Below are positions 11,208 to 22,214 of a stretch of DNA of 64,000 nucleotides, in pieces. The DNA is taken from contig CM076962.1 of assembly GCA_039566865.1 (NCBI GenBank), positions 6,938,743 to 7,002,742 on the forward strand, given 5' to 3'. Below the pieces are notes generated by a model, which saw only the letters and a list, made by a program, of their open reading frames with translations, was not told where the DNA came from and made no database searches. Source of the DNA: Aurelia coerulea. Taxonomy: Eukaryota; Cnidaria; Scyphozoa; Semaeostomeae; Ulmaridae. The position numbers and the translations under genes are program-made. Numbering within the stretch: position 1 is the stretch's first letter; each line of letters begins with the position of its first letter.

Positions 11208-12313
11208 AATGATGAAATCTTCCCGCTGGTCCTAAGGGACAATATACCTCAATGGAACCACCATTAGCACGACTTACAAAACGACAATACCGAAAACTGA
11301 AAAGAAAATCAGGATAACATTGATACGACTGGGAAAAAAGGAAAATTACAGATAATATCAACAGAATTAATAACACAAGGTTTCCAAACCATTTGGGGTA
11401 CTCAGCGAGTCCTAAGGGCATTGGATTAAGAGCATTTCTCGTGCTGCCATGCCAGTGGGAACACTGTTTTAGAGAAAGTCTCGGCTATCCTCAAACACGG
11501 GACACAGAACGACGGAACGGGACGACGGACCGACGGAACACCCATCGAACATCCGCAACATGCCCCCCAAACACCAATGCGATGCCAGCCCGACCCCGAG
11601 GCAGCAGCCGAAAGACCAGCAAAACAAGGAAACCGAGGGATCAATCCGCCCCCGAGCCCGATGCCCGGAAATGAACCACCCTCAATCTCCCCGACCCACC
11701 GATCCCCGAAACAGCCCCTGAAAACCAAACCAACACCCCACCGACACCCAAGGGACAGGCCACAAACACCCAACGAGCACTCCACCAACCCCATCACCCC
11801 ACCCACCATCCCACGCCCCGCGCCTCAAAGACAGCCGAGAGTTATCTCAATGGTTCAAAAACTGAAAAACTGAACATAGTATGAATTTCAAAGCTGCATT
11901 ATGACATAATCCCGAGGGAGTGCAAACTATTGGATATTTATACGAAGTGGTTTTTTAGAAACAAGACATTTTTATGAATTTTGCAATGACACAATCAACT
12001 GGATCTCCCACCGGGATCCAAAAACAAGCGGGGAAAATTTTGGTGTATTGGGAGTCATTGGAAACATCTCGAAAACAACAAAATGGCGTAGTAAGCAAAC
12101 TCGATTTCGATTTCGCTTTTCCAGACATTTCGACCTTACAAAGCACAGCAATAATAAGTTTAACAGCTATCAAACAGCAATTTATAATCAAGGAAACATC
12201 TTCATTATTCTATCGTACTTTTGCGAACCTAAAACAACAGAGCAACCACTGGCATCAACTTGGTTTCAGCAGCAGACGAAAACACGTCCGACCATTGTCG
12301 CTACCTCGTGACC
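11208..12313 (-). promoter_or_regulatory. LINE-A 5' leader
   Basis: About 1.1 kb between the 5' target duplication and the main frame. 11,480-11,830 is strongly C-rich on the plus strand (G-rich on the sense strand) and out of keeping with the surrounding AT-rich DNA. Open frames through it are Pro/Arg- or Gly-rich and look compositional, not coding. LINE 5' leaders normally carry the internal promoter (family knowledge); no defined promoter motif is seen. Confidence 0.5.
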
Positions 12314-12830
12314 CTAGCAAACATGTCATCAATAAAAATTCTGCTCTGTCACAAGAAACCAAGATAAATATCCTTGTGACTGATCTTGTCAGAATCATGC
12401 GCAATGTCTCGTCACTTTGTTGCAGCACTGAGAGAACTGAGCATGTCCAGCATTCGTAAACCGCTTGCAGTTCTCAGGGTATCCACAAAAGGACAGAATA
12501 ACGATTTTTCAGAAAGCAAATCAAAAATGTAAGAGAATTGTTGAAAATTATAACAAAGGAAATTGTCCAATGTATAGAGGGAAATTCTGGAACAGGCAAA
12601 TAAGAGATGAGGAAAAGAGCAAGAAACGAAACACTTGGTTCGCAAAAGGAGGCTTTTTAACAGTACTTTTCGTAGATGCTACGCCTCGTAGCGAACTAGC
12701 AATGGAATGCAGAAATACTATGAAAGAAGCAGAACTAAAGATAAGGGTTGTGGAGAGGTCAGGAAATCTCCTGAAGAGATATCTAGCAATTTTTTTGTTC
12801 ATTTATTTTACATCGATTGTATACATCTAG
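12314..12830 (+). pseudogene. Penelope-like element, linker between RT and nuclease
   Basis: After the repeated CTAGCAAACAT the Penelope frame resumes: SKHVINKNSALSQETK, then ILVTDLVRIMRNVS; a stop and frame change follow. From about 12,471 it reads FSGYPQKDR and ends in FVDATPRSELA, then RVVERSGNLLKRYL. The block F-V-x-A-T-P-x-S-x-L-A followed by V-x-E-x-S-G is typical of the segment between RT and GIY-YIG domain in these elements. About 90 bp of AT-rich sequence (12,786-12,876) separate it from the nuclease and may be another small insertion. Confidence 0.7.
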
Positions 12831-12876
12831 CTTACTATATAAAAATTCATATGTACATGCAAACTAATCCAAATCG

Positions 12877-13189
12877 ATGAAAAGATCAGATCCATTTAAA
12901 TCACCTAATTGTGACAGTGAAGAATTCCGTGTGTGCAAGATAAATCCAATTCTAAACTGCAAAACCAGAGATGCCGTATACGAAATTAAATGTACTTGTG
13001 GAGAAAGCTACGTTGGAGAAACAGTACGCAGCTTGGGAGAAAGGTGCAATGAACACGTCAAGAAACTTGAAAGAAGAGAGAACTCGCCTGTATTCCATCA
13101 GCATATGCTTGAAAAACACAAAGGAATAAAACAAGCACTGTCTGTAAAGCTTCTAAGAACATGTCAAAGCGATGCAATGCTAAGGCAAG
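12877..13189 (+). pseudogene. Penelope-like element, GIY-YIG endonuclease
   Basis: The translation shows DAVYEIKCTCGESYVGETV, the Penelope form of the GIY...YIG core, then RSLGERCNEHVKKL with the conserved Arg and His, and VFHQHMLEKH with the second His block. In active elements this nuclease nicks the target to prime reverse transcription. The frame ends at MLRQ, where the TA-flanked element pair inserted at 13,190-13,191; the rest of the protein is at 17,550-17,699. The domain itself looks intact and is the best preserved part of this copy. Confidence 0.8.
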
Positions 13190-13191
13190 TA

Positions 13192-13504
13192 CCAACGTAT
13201 TCTCATCGGATCCGTCCCCCTTCCTTCCAGACCACTAAGATATGGAGAGAGCGAAGGGGGCTTCGCTGTCTGGAAGGAAAGTAGAATCATGGTGCGAACC
13301 GTCGCTGAGGGAGGAGTTGTGGGTCGATTTTATTACTGTGCACTGCTTGTTGCTCACAAAGAAGGTTGAAATGAGCTCGGATTTTTCCTATATACTGATC
13401 TATTCCCTAGGGGCTACGAAACTGCTCTCCCCAGGCCTCTCAAGCAGTCTCGGGTGTGTAGAACATTAGAGTCTTGGAATTTCGTGAGACTTCTCCGGTG
13501 AGAA
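13192..13504. mobile_element. TA-flanked short element (313 bp)
   Basis: Starts CCAACGTATTCTCATCGGA, ends CTTCTCCGGTGAGAA, with TA on each side (13,190-13,191 and 13,505-13,506). Its first ~62 bp and last ~155 bp are nearly identical to those of the longer element immediately to its right (13,507-17,547). The sub-terminal words TTCTCATCGGA and TCCGGTGAGAA are inverted copies, and the right end folds as a near-perfect palindrome. No coding sequence. Class uncertain: a Tc1/mariner-type MITE (TA target) or a rolling-circle derivative. Confidence 0.55.
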
Positions 13505-13506
13505 TA

Positions 13507-16500
13507 CCAACGTATTCTCATCGGATCCGTCCCCCTTCCTTCCAGACCACTAAGATATGGAGAGAGCTTCGGGGGCCGCAGATCTGGACTAAACGAGAAG
13601 TGGAGACATAGAATAGACACACTGAATATTTTTCCAAACATCATACATAATATAGAGCCCCCTCCATTACTCAAGTAGAATAGGTTCGTAGAAGATCGGC
13701 GCCAAATGAAAACAACGAGGAGCACAAATGTTATGAACATTGCAAGTTATAAAAGATCATCGTACTCGGAAAAATACATAATTTGGAGACACCTGTGAAT
13801 TTACTCGTTTTCTATCTTATTTCCTATGTGCCTTCTTGGGTTGAACTTATCGGTATCTGACGGGTTGGGCTGGAGGGTTTCCCCCTAAAATTACATCAAG
13901 ATAATTTGTCTTTAAACACTAATCCTCAGTTCACTCAGATAGTTGCAGAAGGATGACAAACAATAATATTTTGGAATTAATAATGAAGACAAATGAGAAG
14001 GAAAACCCTCCAACCCAACCACTCAGAACAGCAGCTTAGAGCCGTGTATTAAGGTCTTTAGTCAGGCCCCCGAGTGGTTGAGAAGAAGTAAGCGATCCTT
14101 CAAATTGCTTTTGAAAACTCCTTGCAATGCTTGGTCAAGCAGGGACATATAATCTCGATTCAAAACCCTTGACGGATCTATTCTTGCCACAACGATCCAA
14201 GCATCAGAAAATGTTCTTGTTCTCCTCTGATAAGATTGCTCCCGCAATTAGGGCTTCAGTGAGATACTATTATGATAAAAGCCAGTGTTGTTGAAAGAAT
14301 ATAACATTATATAATTATAGCCTTGAACCATAGAAATATGCCTTGAACCTATCGCTAGCGATACCTTGCTTCATGGCAGTACTTTGGTGCCAAAAACATA
14401 AAGCAAAAAATACGACCTAAAACCTAAGGCTAGCGATATCATGCTTAAACGCAGATCTTTCGTTGCTTGAAAACATGCATAAAATTCTATGCCTAAAGCT
14501 AACGATGTCATGCTAAAACGCAGATCTTTCGTTGCTTGAAAACATGCATAAAATTCTATGCCTAAAGCTAACGATGCCATGCTAAAACGCAGATCTTTCG
14601 TTGCTGAAAAACATGCATAAAATTCTATGCCTAAAGCTAACGATGCCATGCTAAAACGCAGATATTTCGTTGCTTGAAAACATGCATAAAATTCTATGCC
14701 TAAAGCTAACGATATCATGCTAAAACGCAGATCTTTCGTTGCTGAAAAACATGCATAAGATTCTAAACCTAAAGCTAACGATGTCATGCTAAAACGCAGA
14801 TCTTTCGTTGCTTAAAAACATGCATAAAATTCTATGCCTAAAGCTAACGATATCATGCTAAAACGCAGATCTTTCGTTGCTGAAAAACATAAATAAAATT
14901 CTAAGCCCAAAGCTAACAATGTCATGCTAAAACGCAGATCTTCCGTTGCTGAGAAACATACATAAAATTCTCAGCCCAAAGCTAACGATGTCATGCTAAA
15001 ACGCAGATCTTTCGTTGCTGAAAAACATACATAAAATTCTAAGCCTAAAGCTAACGATGTCATGCAAAAACGCAGATCTTTCGTTGCTGAAAAACATGCA
15101 CAAGATTCTAAACCTAAAGTTAACGATGTCATGCAAAAAACGCAGATCTTTCGTTGCTGAAAAACATGCATAAAATTCTCAGCCCAAAGCTAACGATGTC
15201 ATGCTAAAACGCAGATCTTTCGTTGCTGAAAAGCATGCATAGGATTCTAAGCCTAAAGCTAACGATGTCATGCTAAAACGCAGATCTTTCGTTGCTGAAA
15301 AACATGCATAAAATTCTAAGCCTAAAGCTAACGATGTCATGCTAAAACGCAGATCTTTCGTTGCTGAGAAACATGCATAAAATTCTAAGCCGAAAGCTAA
15401 CGATGTCATGCTAAAACGCAGATCTTTCGTTGCTGAAAAACATGCATAAAATTCTAAGCCCAAAGCTAACGATGTCATGCTAAAACGCAGATCTTTCGTT
15501 GCTGAAAAACATGCATAAAATTCTAAGCCTAAAGCTAACAATGTCATGCAAAAACGCAGATCTTTCGTTGCTGAAAAACATGCATAAAATTATAAGCCTA
15601 AAGCTAACGATGTCATGCTAAAACGCAGATCTTTCGTTGCTGAAAAACATGCATAAAATTCTAAGCCTAAAGCTAACGATGTCATGCTAAAACGCAGATC
15701 TTTCGTTGCTGAAAAACATGCATAAAATTCTAAGCCGAAAGCTAACGATGTCATGCTAAAACGCAGATCTTTCGTTGCTGAAAAACATGCATAAAATTCT
15801 AAGCCGAAAGCTAACGATGTCATGCTAAAACGCAGATCTTTCGTTGCTGAAAAACATGCATAAAATTCTAAGCCTAAAGCTAACGATGTCATGCTAAAAC
15901 GCAGATCTTTCGTTGCTGAAAAACATGCATAAAATTCTAAGCCTAAAGCTAACGATGTCATGCAAAAACGCAGATCTTTCGTTGCTGAAAAACATGCATA
16001 AAATTCTAAGCCTAAAGCTAACGATGTCATGCTAAAGCGCAGATCTTTCGTTGCTTGAAAACATGCATAAAATTATATGCCTAAAGCTAACGATGCCATG
16101 CTAAAACGCAGATCTTTCGTTGCTGAAAAACATGCATAAAATTCTAAGCCGAAAGCTAACGATGTCATGCTAAAACGCAGATCTTTCGTTGCTGAAAAAC
16201 ATGCATAAAATTCTAAGCCTAAAGCTAACGATGTCATGCTAAAACGCAGATCTTTCGTTGCTGAAAAACATGCATAAGATTCTAAACCTAAAGCTAACGA
16301 TGTCATGCTAAAACGCAGATCTTTCGTTGCTGAAAAACATGCATAAAATTGTAAGCCTAAAGCTAACGATGTCATGCTAAAACGCAGATCTTTCGTTGCT
16401 GAAAAACATACATAAAATTCTAAGCCCAAAGCTAACGATGTCATGCTAAAACGCAAATCTTTCGTTGCTGAAAAACATGCATAAGATTCTAAACCTAAAG

Positions 16501-17547
16501 CTAACGATGTCATGCTAAAACGCAGATCTTTCGTTGCTGAAAAACATGCATAAAATTCTAAGCCTAAAGCTAATGATGTCATGCTAAAATGCAGATCTTT
16601 CGTTGCTGAAAAACATGCATAAAATTCTAAGCCTAAAGCTAACGATGTCATGCTAAAACGCAGATCTTTCGTTGCTGAGAAACATGCATAAAATTCTCAG
16701 CCCAAAGCTAATGATGTCATGCTAAAACGCAGATCTTTCGTTGCTGAAAAACATGCATAAGATTCTAAACCTAAAGCTAACTATGTCACGCTAAAACGCA
16801 GATCTTTCGTTGCTGAGAAGCATGCATAAAATTCTTAGCCTAAATCTAACGATGTGATGCTTAAACGCAGATCTTTCGCTGCTAAAACATGTTATGTTGT
16901 AAAGGGGCCTCGTCCATATCAACACAAGAGAAACTCTAGTTTTGATCCATTTATCTCAGATATACTTTTTCAAGTTAATGATAAACAATCAGGGAATAAA
17001 CATTTTTGAAAACGACATGTCTCGTGAGAGTTTCTTCTATCTGAATTGTGTCTCTTGAGGGAGTTGACCTTTGGACCCATCATCATAGACGCGTTAGCGT
17101 TCACAACATAAAAGCAAATTTGACATGCCGAAGAAACATAAAATCGAATTGAAACTCGGCCTAAGAAACAAATGTTTTCTGACATTTCAATGTAAATGAA
17201 GAGGATAACTTACTGCCTGAACTGCGGCAGGAGTATACATTACATTTCATTTCGTTTCAAGTACTGCAGATAGTTGAGACCGACTGTATAAGCTTCCATG
17301 TGTGCATCTGCCTGCATGAAGGCCTTAGGCCATGTCAGCGACGGGAGCAGCATTTATATTGATAGAGATTTTGTTACTGTAAGCACTGCTTGTTGCTCAC
17401 AAAGAAGGTTGAAATGAGCTCGGATTTTTCCTATATACTGATCTATTCCCTAGGGGCTACGAAACTGCTCTCCCCAGGCCTCTCAAGCAGTCTCGGGTGT
17501 GTAGAACATTAGAGTCTTGGAATTTCGTGAGACTTCTCCGGTGAGAA
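13507..17547. mobile_element. TA-flanked long element with internal minisatellite
   Basis: Shares both termini with 13,192-13,504 and directly abuts it, the two sharing one TA. The pair sits in the Penelope nuclease; removing both and one TA restores its frame (MLRQ then VTEVTYIHAE-like). Between the ends are 0.8 kb of unique DNA with an inverted repeat around GGTTGGG...GGAGGG (13,861-13,885 and 14,002-14,020), the 69-bp array (14,341-16,890), and 0.5 kb more. No transposase, Rep or helicase coding sequence is visible, so it would be non-autonomous. Confidence 0.55.
14341..16890. repeat. 69-bp minisatellite, about 36 units
   Basis: Tandem units of 69 bp built around GCTAACGATGTCATGC, AAACGCAGATCTTTCGTTGC and ACATGCATAAAATTCTAAGC. 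Outer units (before 14,450 and after 16,780) are more divergent than central ones, the usual result of unequal exchange. Because 69 is 23 codons and the minus strand lacks stops, long minus-strand open frames of a 23-residue repeat (beginning MTSLALGLEFYACFSATKD) arise at 14,371-14,787, 14,971-15,171, 15,179-15,547, 15,590-16,030 and 16,073-16,651. They are broken by single-base indels (for example near 15,131-15,137) and have no start context or splice structure; coding is unlikely. Confidence 0.9.
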
Positions 17548-17549
17548 TA

Positions 17550-17881
17550 ACAGAGGTGACTTACATCCATGCGGAGAATCTGGAACTTAATGCTAAGGAG
17601 GAGTGGGGAAATTCCAATGTTCTAAGAATTCGATTCGATCAAAGATCAAACGAATCGAGCATTATCAGCAACTGGCAAGCTATCGATTCGACTCATTAAC
17701 TCTCTGATGAGGCTGCCGATAGGCAGCGAAATATTTGAGGTAACAATGTTTAGTTTTAAAGTTTGATAATTGCGCGTGTGTTAAAAACAATGGTCACCAA
17801 AAGAAAAATTACTAAATTGCAACTTGTCGTACAAGACACGGGATCAACTGAAAGATTTAGGAAACAAAATCTCACAACGGT
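17550..17881 (+). pseudogene. Penelope-like element, C-terminal tail and 3' UTR
   Basis: Immediately after the TA element the Penelope protein continues with TEVTYIHAENLELNAKEEWG and GNSN, the tail that usually follows the GIY-YIG domain (L-N-x-K-x-E-W), and stops at 17,697-17,699. The 3' UTR runs to about 17,881, where similarity to the inverted copy at 3,020-3,691 ends. The inverted copy covers the same tail with several base differences and two indels. Confidence 0.75.
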
Positions 17882-18132
17882 GTCAAATCTGTCTACCATG
17901 AAATAACCCGACGTCAAATGTTGCAATAGGATCGCGGGAAACTTCTGTCTCGTGTGCGCTTTCTCTGCATTTTCTTTATTTCAGTGCCAATTAGCAGAGG
18001 TAAACGTTAATCAATTGCTTAACGAGCGTAACTACCTTACTTTCTTTCTGACTGACCTGGAGCTCCCTCTAAAAATGAAATAGAAATACAGCAGCAAAGT
18101 TGTCACTTTATTATTTCCCTGCCAACACTAAG
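17882..18132. other. no gene recognised
   Basis: Right flank of the Penelope-like element up to the target duplication of the next element. No open frame, RNA gene or repeat was identified. Confidence 0.4.
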
Positions 18133-18139
18133 ATTGGAT

Positions 18140-18332
18140 CATGGGTAGTTAGACACTGCTGGTGTGCTTCTATGGAGGAGCGCTGGATATTATGTTTCTG
18201 CGGGGGAAATTTGTTTGCAGTACTGCGGAGGAGATATCGAAAGAACAAAAATATTAAACTATTAAAATGAATGGGAAGGCAACCCCCTATATCTTCCTAC
18301 AGTGATTTTTCTCATGATGCTCGTAACAAGGG
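18140..18332 (+). repeat. left terminal inverted repeat
   Basis: Inverted relative to 23,392-23,687. Shared blocks in order: CATGGGTAGTTAGACACTGC, GTGTGCTTCTATGGAG, TGCGGGGGAAATTT, GTACTGCGGAGGAGATATC, GGGAAGGCAACC and TTTTTCTCATGATGCTCGTA. It holds a single copy of the 39-bp unit that is tandem in the other end. Confidence 0.8.
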
Positions 18333-21300
18333 CTTATTGGCTACAGGGATACAATGGAGCATGATTGCATATTCAAGACGGGGGACATCATAATGATAGA
18401 TCAAAATGAAAAATGGCAGACTTCGAAGCTGTGGCTGCTGTGGCTGGTGCTGAATTGCGGACTGCAGCTATGTTAGAGGGAGTTGCGAGGTTTTCGTAAC
18501 AAACGGCAGATCCTTTTATATACAAGTCGATGCGAGCAAGCCATCGGAGATGGGCGAAAGTTGTTGAAAGAGAAATATTTTCACTGGAGACACGTTATGA
18601 GATTGGTTGTTTTTCAAAGAAAAGATTTTTATATGCTGAGCGTTTGAGATCTTATGTCGAGAGGAGATTTTGCTGGCCTATTCGAAGATGAGATGAAGAA
18701 GAAGTGAATATGGAGTTTAGGCCCAACCAGAGAATCCTCCAGATGAACAGGCAGCGTGGCTGGTGTGGTCAAATTAAAAAAAAGACGTCATTGAAATATA
18801 AAGCAGGACTTGGCCATATCAGTTAAGTTATTTACAAGATCTCACGTAGCCGGGATGAACAACCAATATTTGTAGAGCTGTAGATGTTACATCCATATGA
18901 AATATACAAAATGGCAGACGGAGTCTGTCTCTGGCTGCATTCTTATCACTTACTGAACACTGATGACAAAATCTGTTCATGGTAATTTGAGAAGTTCTGC
19001 AGAGTGACTTGGGGCTGGGAGCTTGTTGAGAATTCTACTGACGTAGTCACCTTTTAGTTGTGTAGTCCAATCCCAACATTTGGGATCTTCCCAACAAAAA
19101 ATTAGACAATGCAAAGGACTTGCAAGCATCAATGTATTACCAAGATCAAGGCCAAATGTGTTTGTTGTACCAGCAACTTAGGTGTGCTTGGATTTTCATG
19201 CTTGAAACTTTGTCGTAGCTTATTATTGCTTGTACTTGCATGATTTATATAATCTCTTAATTGCTTTCAAAGAAATAAAGATGTAGGCATTTTAGGCTGC
19301 TGCTTGTAATGATCAACACTCATTCAGCATTGTTTTGCAACTCTAAAATATTTTTCATTGTCAACAGATGTATTAAAAACTAATCGATCACATCCACACC
19401 TTGTTTCCTTATCAGAAACGTCGATAAGCCCATAGCATTAAAAGTTTCTTAATTTCACATGAACATTTTAGCATTTTACTGCTCATAGCTTCTTAAATTT
19501 TTTTCTTATTTTTGGATACATGAAGTTTCTACCACTGCCAGGTATATATTTCTTGACATGCAGCACAGTTTGTTGCAAGCAAGCAATTTCTCTTGGGCTC
19601 AAAGCATAACATTTATGAAATATTACTCAAAAACATTGGCCCACAGCTTTCTTTGAATTGGCTTTTAAAAGTTTCTTAGCACTCCTCCAACATAGTACTA
19701 GAGTTTCTTAAATTTGTCACCATCCTGGTACTAATTTCTTATAAACCACTTTCTTATAAAATAGAAAATGTTTATTTACGCATATTATGCAGATGTTATA
19801 GATATAACTCTCGTGAATCTTTTTGACCCCTCCTTGACTCAATGGTGTCAACTTTAAGGCCCTAAGCAGAAGCAAGAGGCATGAGACAGCATTAATTTCC
19901 TGCCATTAATGCCAAGATGGCAAAATCCTGGTTTCTTGGGTTCGTACAGCTACTTCAAAAATCAACTCTAAGAAGTGATGACTGTTGGCCCTTGTTTTCC
20001 CTCAAAATCACATTGTACTGTAATGCAGTTATTTTAGTTTATATTGTAAATTGGAGTTCAACTTGAATTGTGAAGTAAATTCATTTTGTATACAAGGGAA
20101 GGTTGATGAATATTGAATAAAGGACAGCACATCTACAAGAGAATGGCTGTTGACTTTTCTTTGTATTTTTGTCATCTTTGTATCTTAAAAAATCCAGAAT
20201 CCCGCAACCCTTCATATCCTGCTTTGGATCTGTTCCACAACTTAAGACATGCTCCTATTATCCTGCAAGAAATTACATTTATAATTTGCAAATGAAACTT
20301 GTAGAACTTAGAAAATTTTTTCAAACTCAATTTACTGCAATCATAGATGGAAGAGGGAGGGGGAGTGCCAAATCAGCAATATGGTAACTTTTCTTCTCTA
20401 TCCTTACCAATTGCAGTTACAACTTTGAAACTTTATGGCTTTTAGTTTTGCCCATCTTGTACTCACAAACTGATTTTTAGAAAAAATAAAATACATCCAG
20501 GAGGAGTTTCAAGATAGAAATGGAGTTTCAAAAGGTTTCCATATCAAATTTCATTTTTTTGAAATCTATACTCAAACTGGAAATGATACAGCAGCATACA
20601 CTATCTTTGGTGTTCTGTCAAATTGGCTATCTATTTTTGCACAAAATTGACACTTTAGTTGACCCATTTTTTGCACTGTGCATGTGCAGATTCTTTCCTT
20701 TTTTTGTGATGATATTTCTCCTACTCATAGAAGATGTAACCATGAAATACATGAAAATTGAACTGATTTCTTTGCAGCAAACAGTTTACATGCAGCCAGT
20801 AATTGAAAATTTTTACTAGATATGGTTGTGGTTTTCTAAATGAAACATTATATTGATCACAAAAAGCTTGTGACACATCTATCTGATGCACTTTCCAGGT
20901 AAAAATTCTCATAGCTCTAAGCTGTACACAGCAGGACAGAGGGGGGCCTTCTCAGCCCCCATACTCATAATTATCAAAAGTAGATTGCAGAAGTGACACA
21001 TAGAAACTGTATGCAAGACAGCAAAATACTTAAAAGTGAAATATAATCTACCTGTGGAAGAGGCTATTAATTGTTAATACTTTGTGTAATATTCTGTTGC
21101 TTCCCCGGTTTCTGGCAAGGGATCAAATACAACCAAACTAAATGCTAAACCAATGACAGAGATCAAATAAATTAAAGTTTATGCATCAAATAAATACAGC
21201 GTAAAAGCTTATCATAACATCCCTTAGCAAAATATTGAATATATTTGCAGATGCTTCAAGCTTGATACTGATTGCAAGAATTTTGTCCCACTTTCATCCT

Positions 21301-21342
21301 CCAATCGTTGCTGCAGCTGCATTACAGACATATGTTTGAAGT
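18333..21342. other. internal DNA of the TIR element, no gene recognised
   Basis: About 3 kb without a convincing coding sequence. A small frame at 18,413-18,500 (ATGGCAGACTTC start) and a basic stretch around 18,545-18,690 could be exon remnants but match nothing I recognise. 19,430-19,770 is dense in GTTTCTTA words like the TA-flanked MITEs at 56.5 kb. 20,100-20,900 shows only short frames. Confidence 0.4.
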
Positions 21343-21780
21343 TTATCTTTGATGAAGGGCTACCTTGACTTCTATGTTGGAAGCTCGAAATGACCTGACT
21401 CGAAGTGCACTGTCAAGCTTCTGGCATTCTTCACATACTTTTGATTTTGTTGCTGAGCTTATCATAATTTTGCACTTAACAGAAATGAAGGCTTTGAAAG
21501 ATGGAGATGCTTCATGAAAAAGCCAACCTGGCAACACTCTGAATGTGACCTTCACTGTCATACACAGTATCCAACAGGATAGAGTATTTTGCTTTTGTAC
21601 ACCCTTGGCACACCTGACTTCTACTGACAATTGACAAGACATGAACAAAAGAGGAAGCAGTCTTTATATTCATAGGAATATCCCAACCAAGTTCATGGAG
21701 ATCTAAAACTCTATTGCCAACATTCACAACAAAAGATGAATCTGCCTTTAAAACCAGAGAGTCTTTGTCACTGAAAACCC
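21343..21780 (-). pseudogene. unrecognised protein-like fragment inside the TIR element
   Basis: Two overlapping minus-strand frames look like one protein with a frameshift near 21,540. The first (from 21,780) reads SDKDSLVLKAD, FVVNVGNRVLDLHELGWDIP and SQVCQGC; the second reads FKAFISVKCKIMISS and SKVCEECQKLDSALRVRSF. The two C-x-x-C pairs (CQGC, CEEC) and the basic stretch after the second suggest a zinc-binding, nucleic-acid-linked protein (inference). It lies within the TIR element and could be part of its lost transposase. I do not recognise the family. Confidence 0.3.
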
Positions 21781-22050
21781 ATCAAAGAAAATGTAGGTAT
21801 TTAGCATAAAGTGGGATTCAGAAGGAAAGCATGCTAAACCCCATTTAAGAAGGAACGAGTTTTCTAGCTTCAACTTTTGTCATATGTGCAAAATGCAATT
21901 AATGTGTGTGGTTGCAATGGAGGGTGGCTGGTGGCAAGATGTCATTAAAATTAAATGGAATTCTAAGCTCTGGCTGTTGTGTTACTTCTACATGTACTTC
22001 CATTTGTATACCAGCATACAAATCTGAATATCCAACAAGAGAAAGAATAA
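21781..22050. other. no gene recognised
   Basis: Internal DNA of the TIR element; no open frame or repeat supported. Confidence 0.35.
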
Positions 22051-22214
22051 CAGGGGCGGATCCACACTACTGCATCTAGCTGAAGCAGTAGTCAGATTGT
22101 CAGATCCTTGTATCTAGTTATTTACGTCCACGCCTATTTTCAAAAGGCGACACCCTACTATTTTGAGTAACCTCACCTTGGTAGCAGTCAGAAAATTTCC
22201 TGGATCCGCCCCTG
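22051..22214. mobile_element. hAT-like MITE, 164 bp
   Basis: Perfect 14-bp terminal inverted repeats, CAGGGGCGGATCCA on the left and its complement on the right. CAGGGGCGGATCCA is a terminus known from hAT-type non-autonomous elements (family knowledge). Flanks share GAATAA, shorter than the 8-bp duplication expected. It is nested in the 18,140-23,687 element. Confidence 0.75.

Larger units (their letters stand above)
4588..12313 (-). mobile_element. LINE-A, near full-length APE-type non-LTR retrotransposon
   Basis: Bounded by the perfect 11-bp target duplication CTAGCAAACAT (4,577-4,587 and 12,314-12,324). The 3' end lies at the left with a poly-T run (poly-A on the sense strand). From right to left it holds a 1.1-kb 5' leader, a single long reading frame (hydrophobic N-terminus, 2A-like peptide, APE endonuclease, reverse transcriptase, C-terminal domain) and a 0.5-kb 3' UTR. 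Without the LINE-B insert at 5,707-8,073 it is about 5.36 kb. It is inactivated by one frameshift (near 9,750), stops near 9,600 and 8,128, and the insertion. Clade is unresolved within the CR1/L2/Jockey group. Related copies: 3,916-4,331; 35,776-36,311; 39,934-41,345; 46,800-48,013. Confidence 0.85.
3692..17881 (+). mobile_element. Penelope-like element split by nested insertions
   Basis: Pieces of one Penelope-like element lie in order on the plus strand: RT palm (3,692-3,906), RT end (4,333-4,587), linker (12,314-12,830), GIY-YIG nuclease (12,877-13,189), C-terminal tail and 3' UTR (17,550-17,881). At each break the coding sequence resumes where it stopped. Two insertions have clear target duplications: CATTAATAT (3,907-3,915 and 4,332-4,340) and CTAGCAAACAT (4,577-4,587 and 12,314-12,324). 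A third has shared TA dinucleotides (13,190 and 17,548). Without the insertions the copy is about 1.8 kb and lacks the N-terminal half of the RT. It is dead: frameshifts, stops and a changed catalytic residue. Confidence 0.8.

Noticed and set aside
11393..11873. Proline- and arginine-rich frames on the plus strand
   Set aside because: Antisense of the C-rich LINE-A 5' leader; low-complexity composition explains them.
14371..16651. Minus-strand frames of a 23-residue repeat as a repeat protein gene
   Set aside because: They follow automatically from a stop-free 69-bp unit, are broken by indels, and lack splice or start structure.
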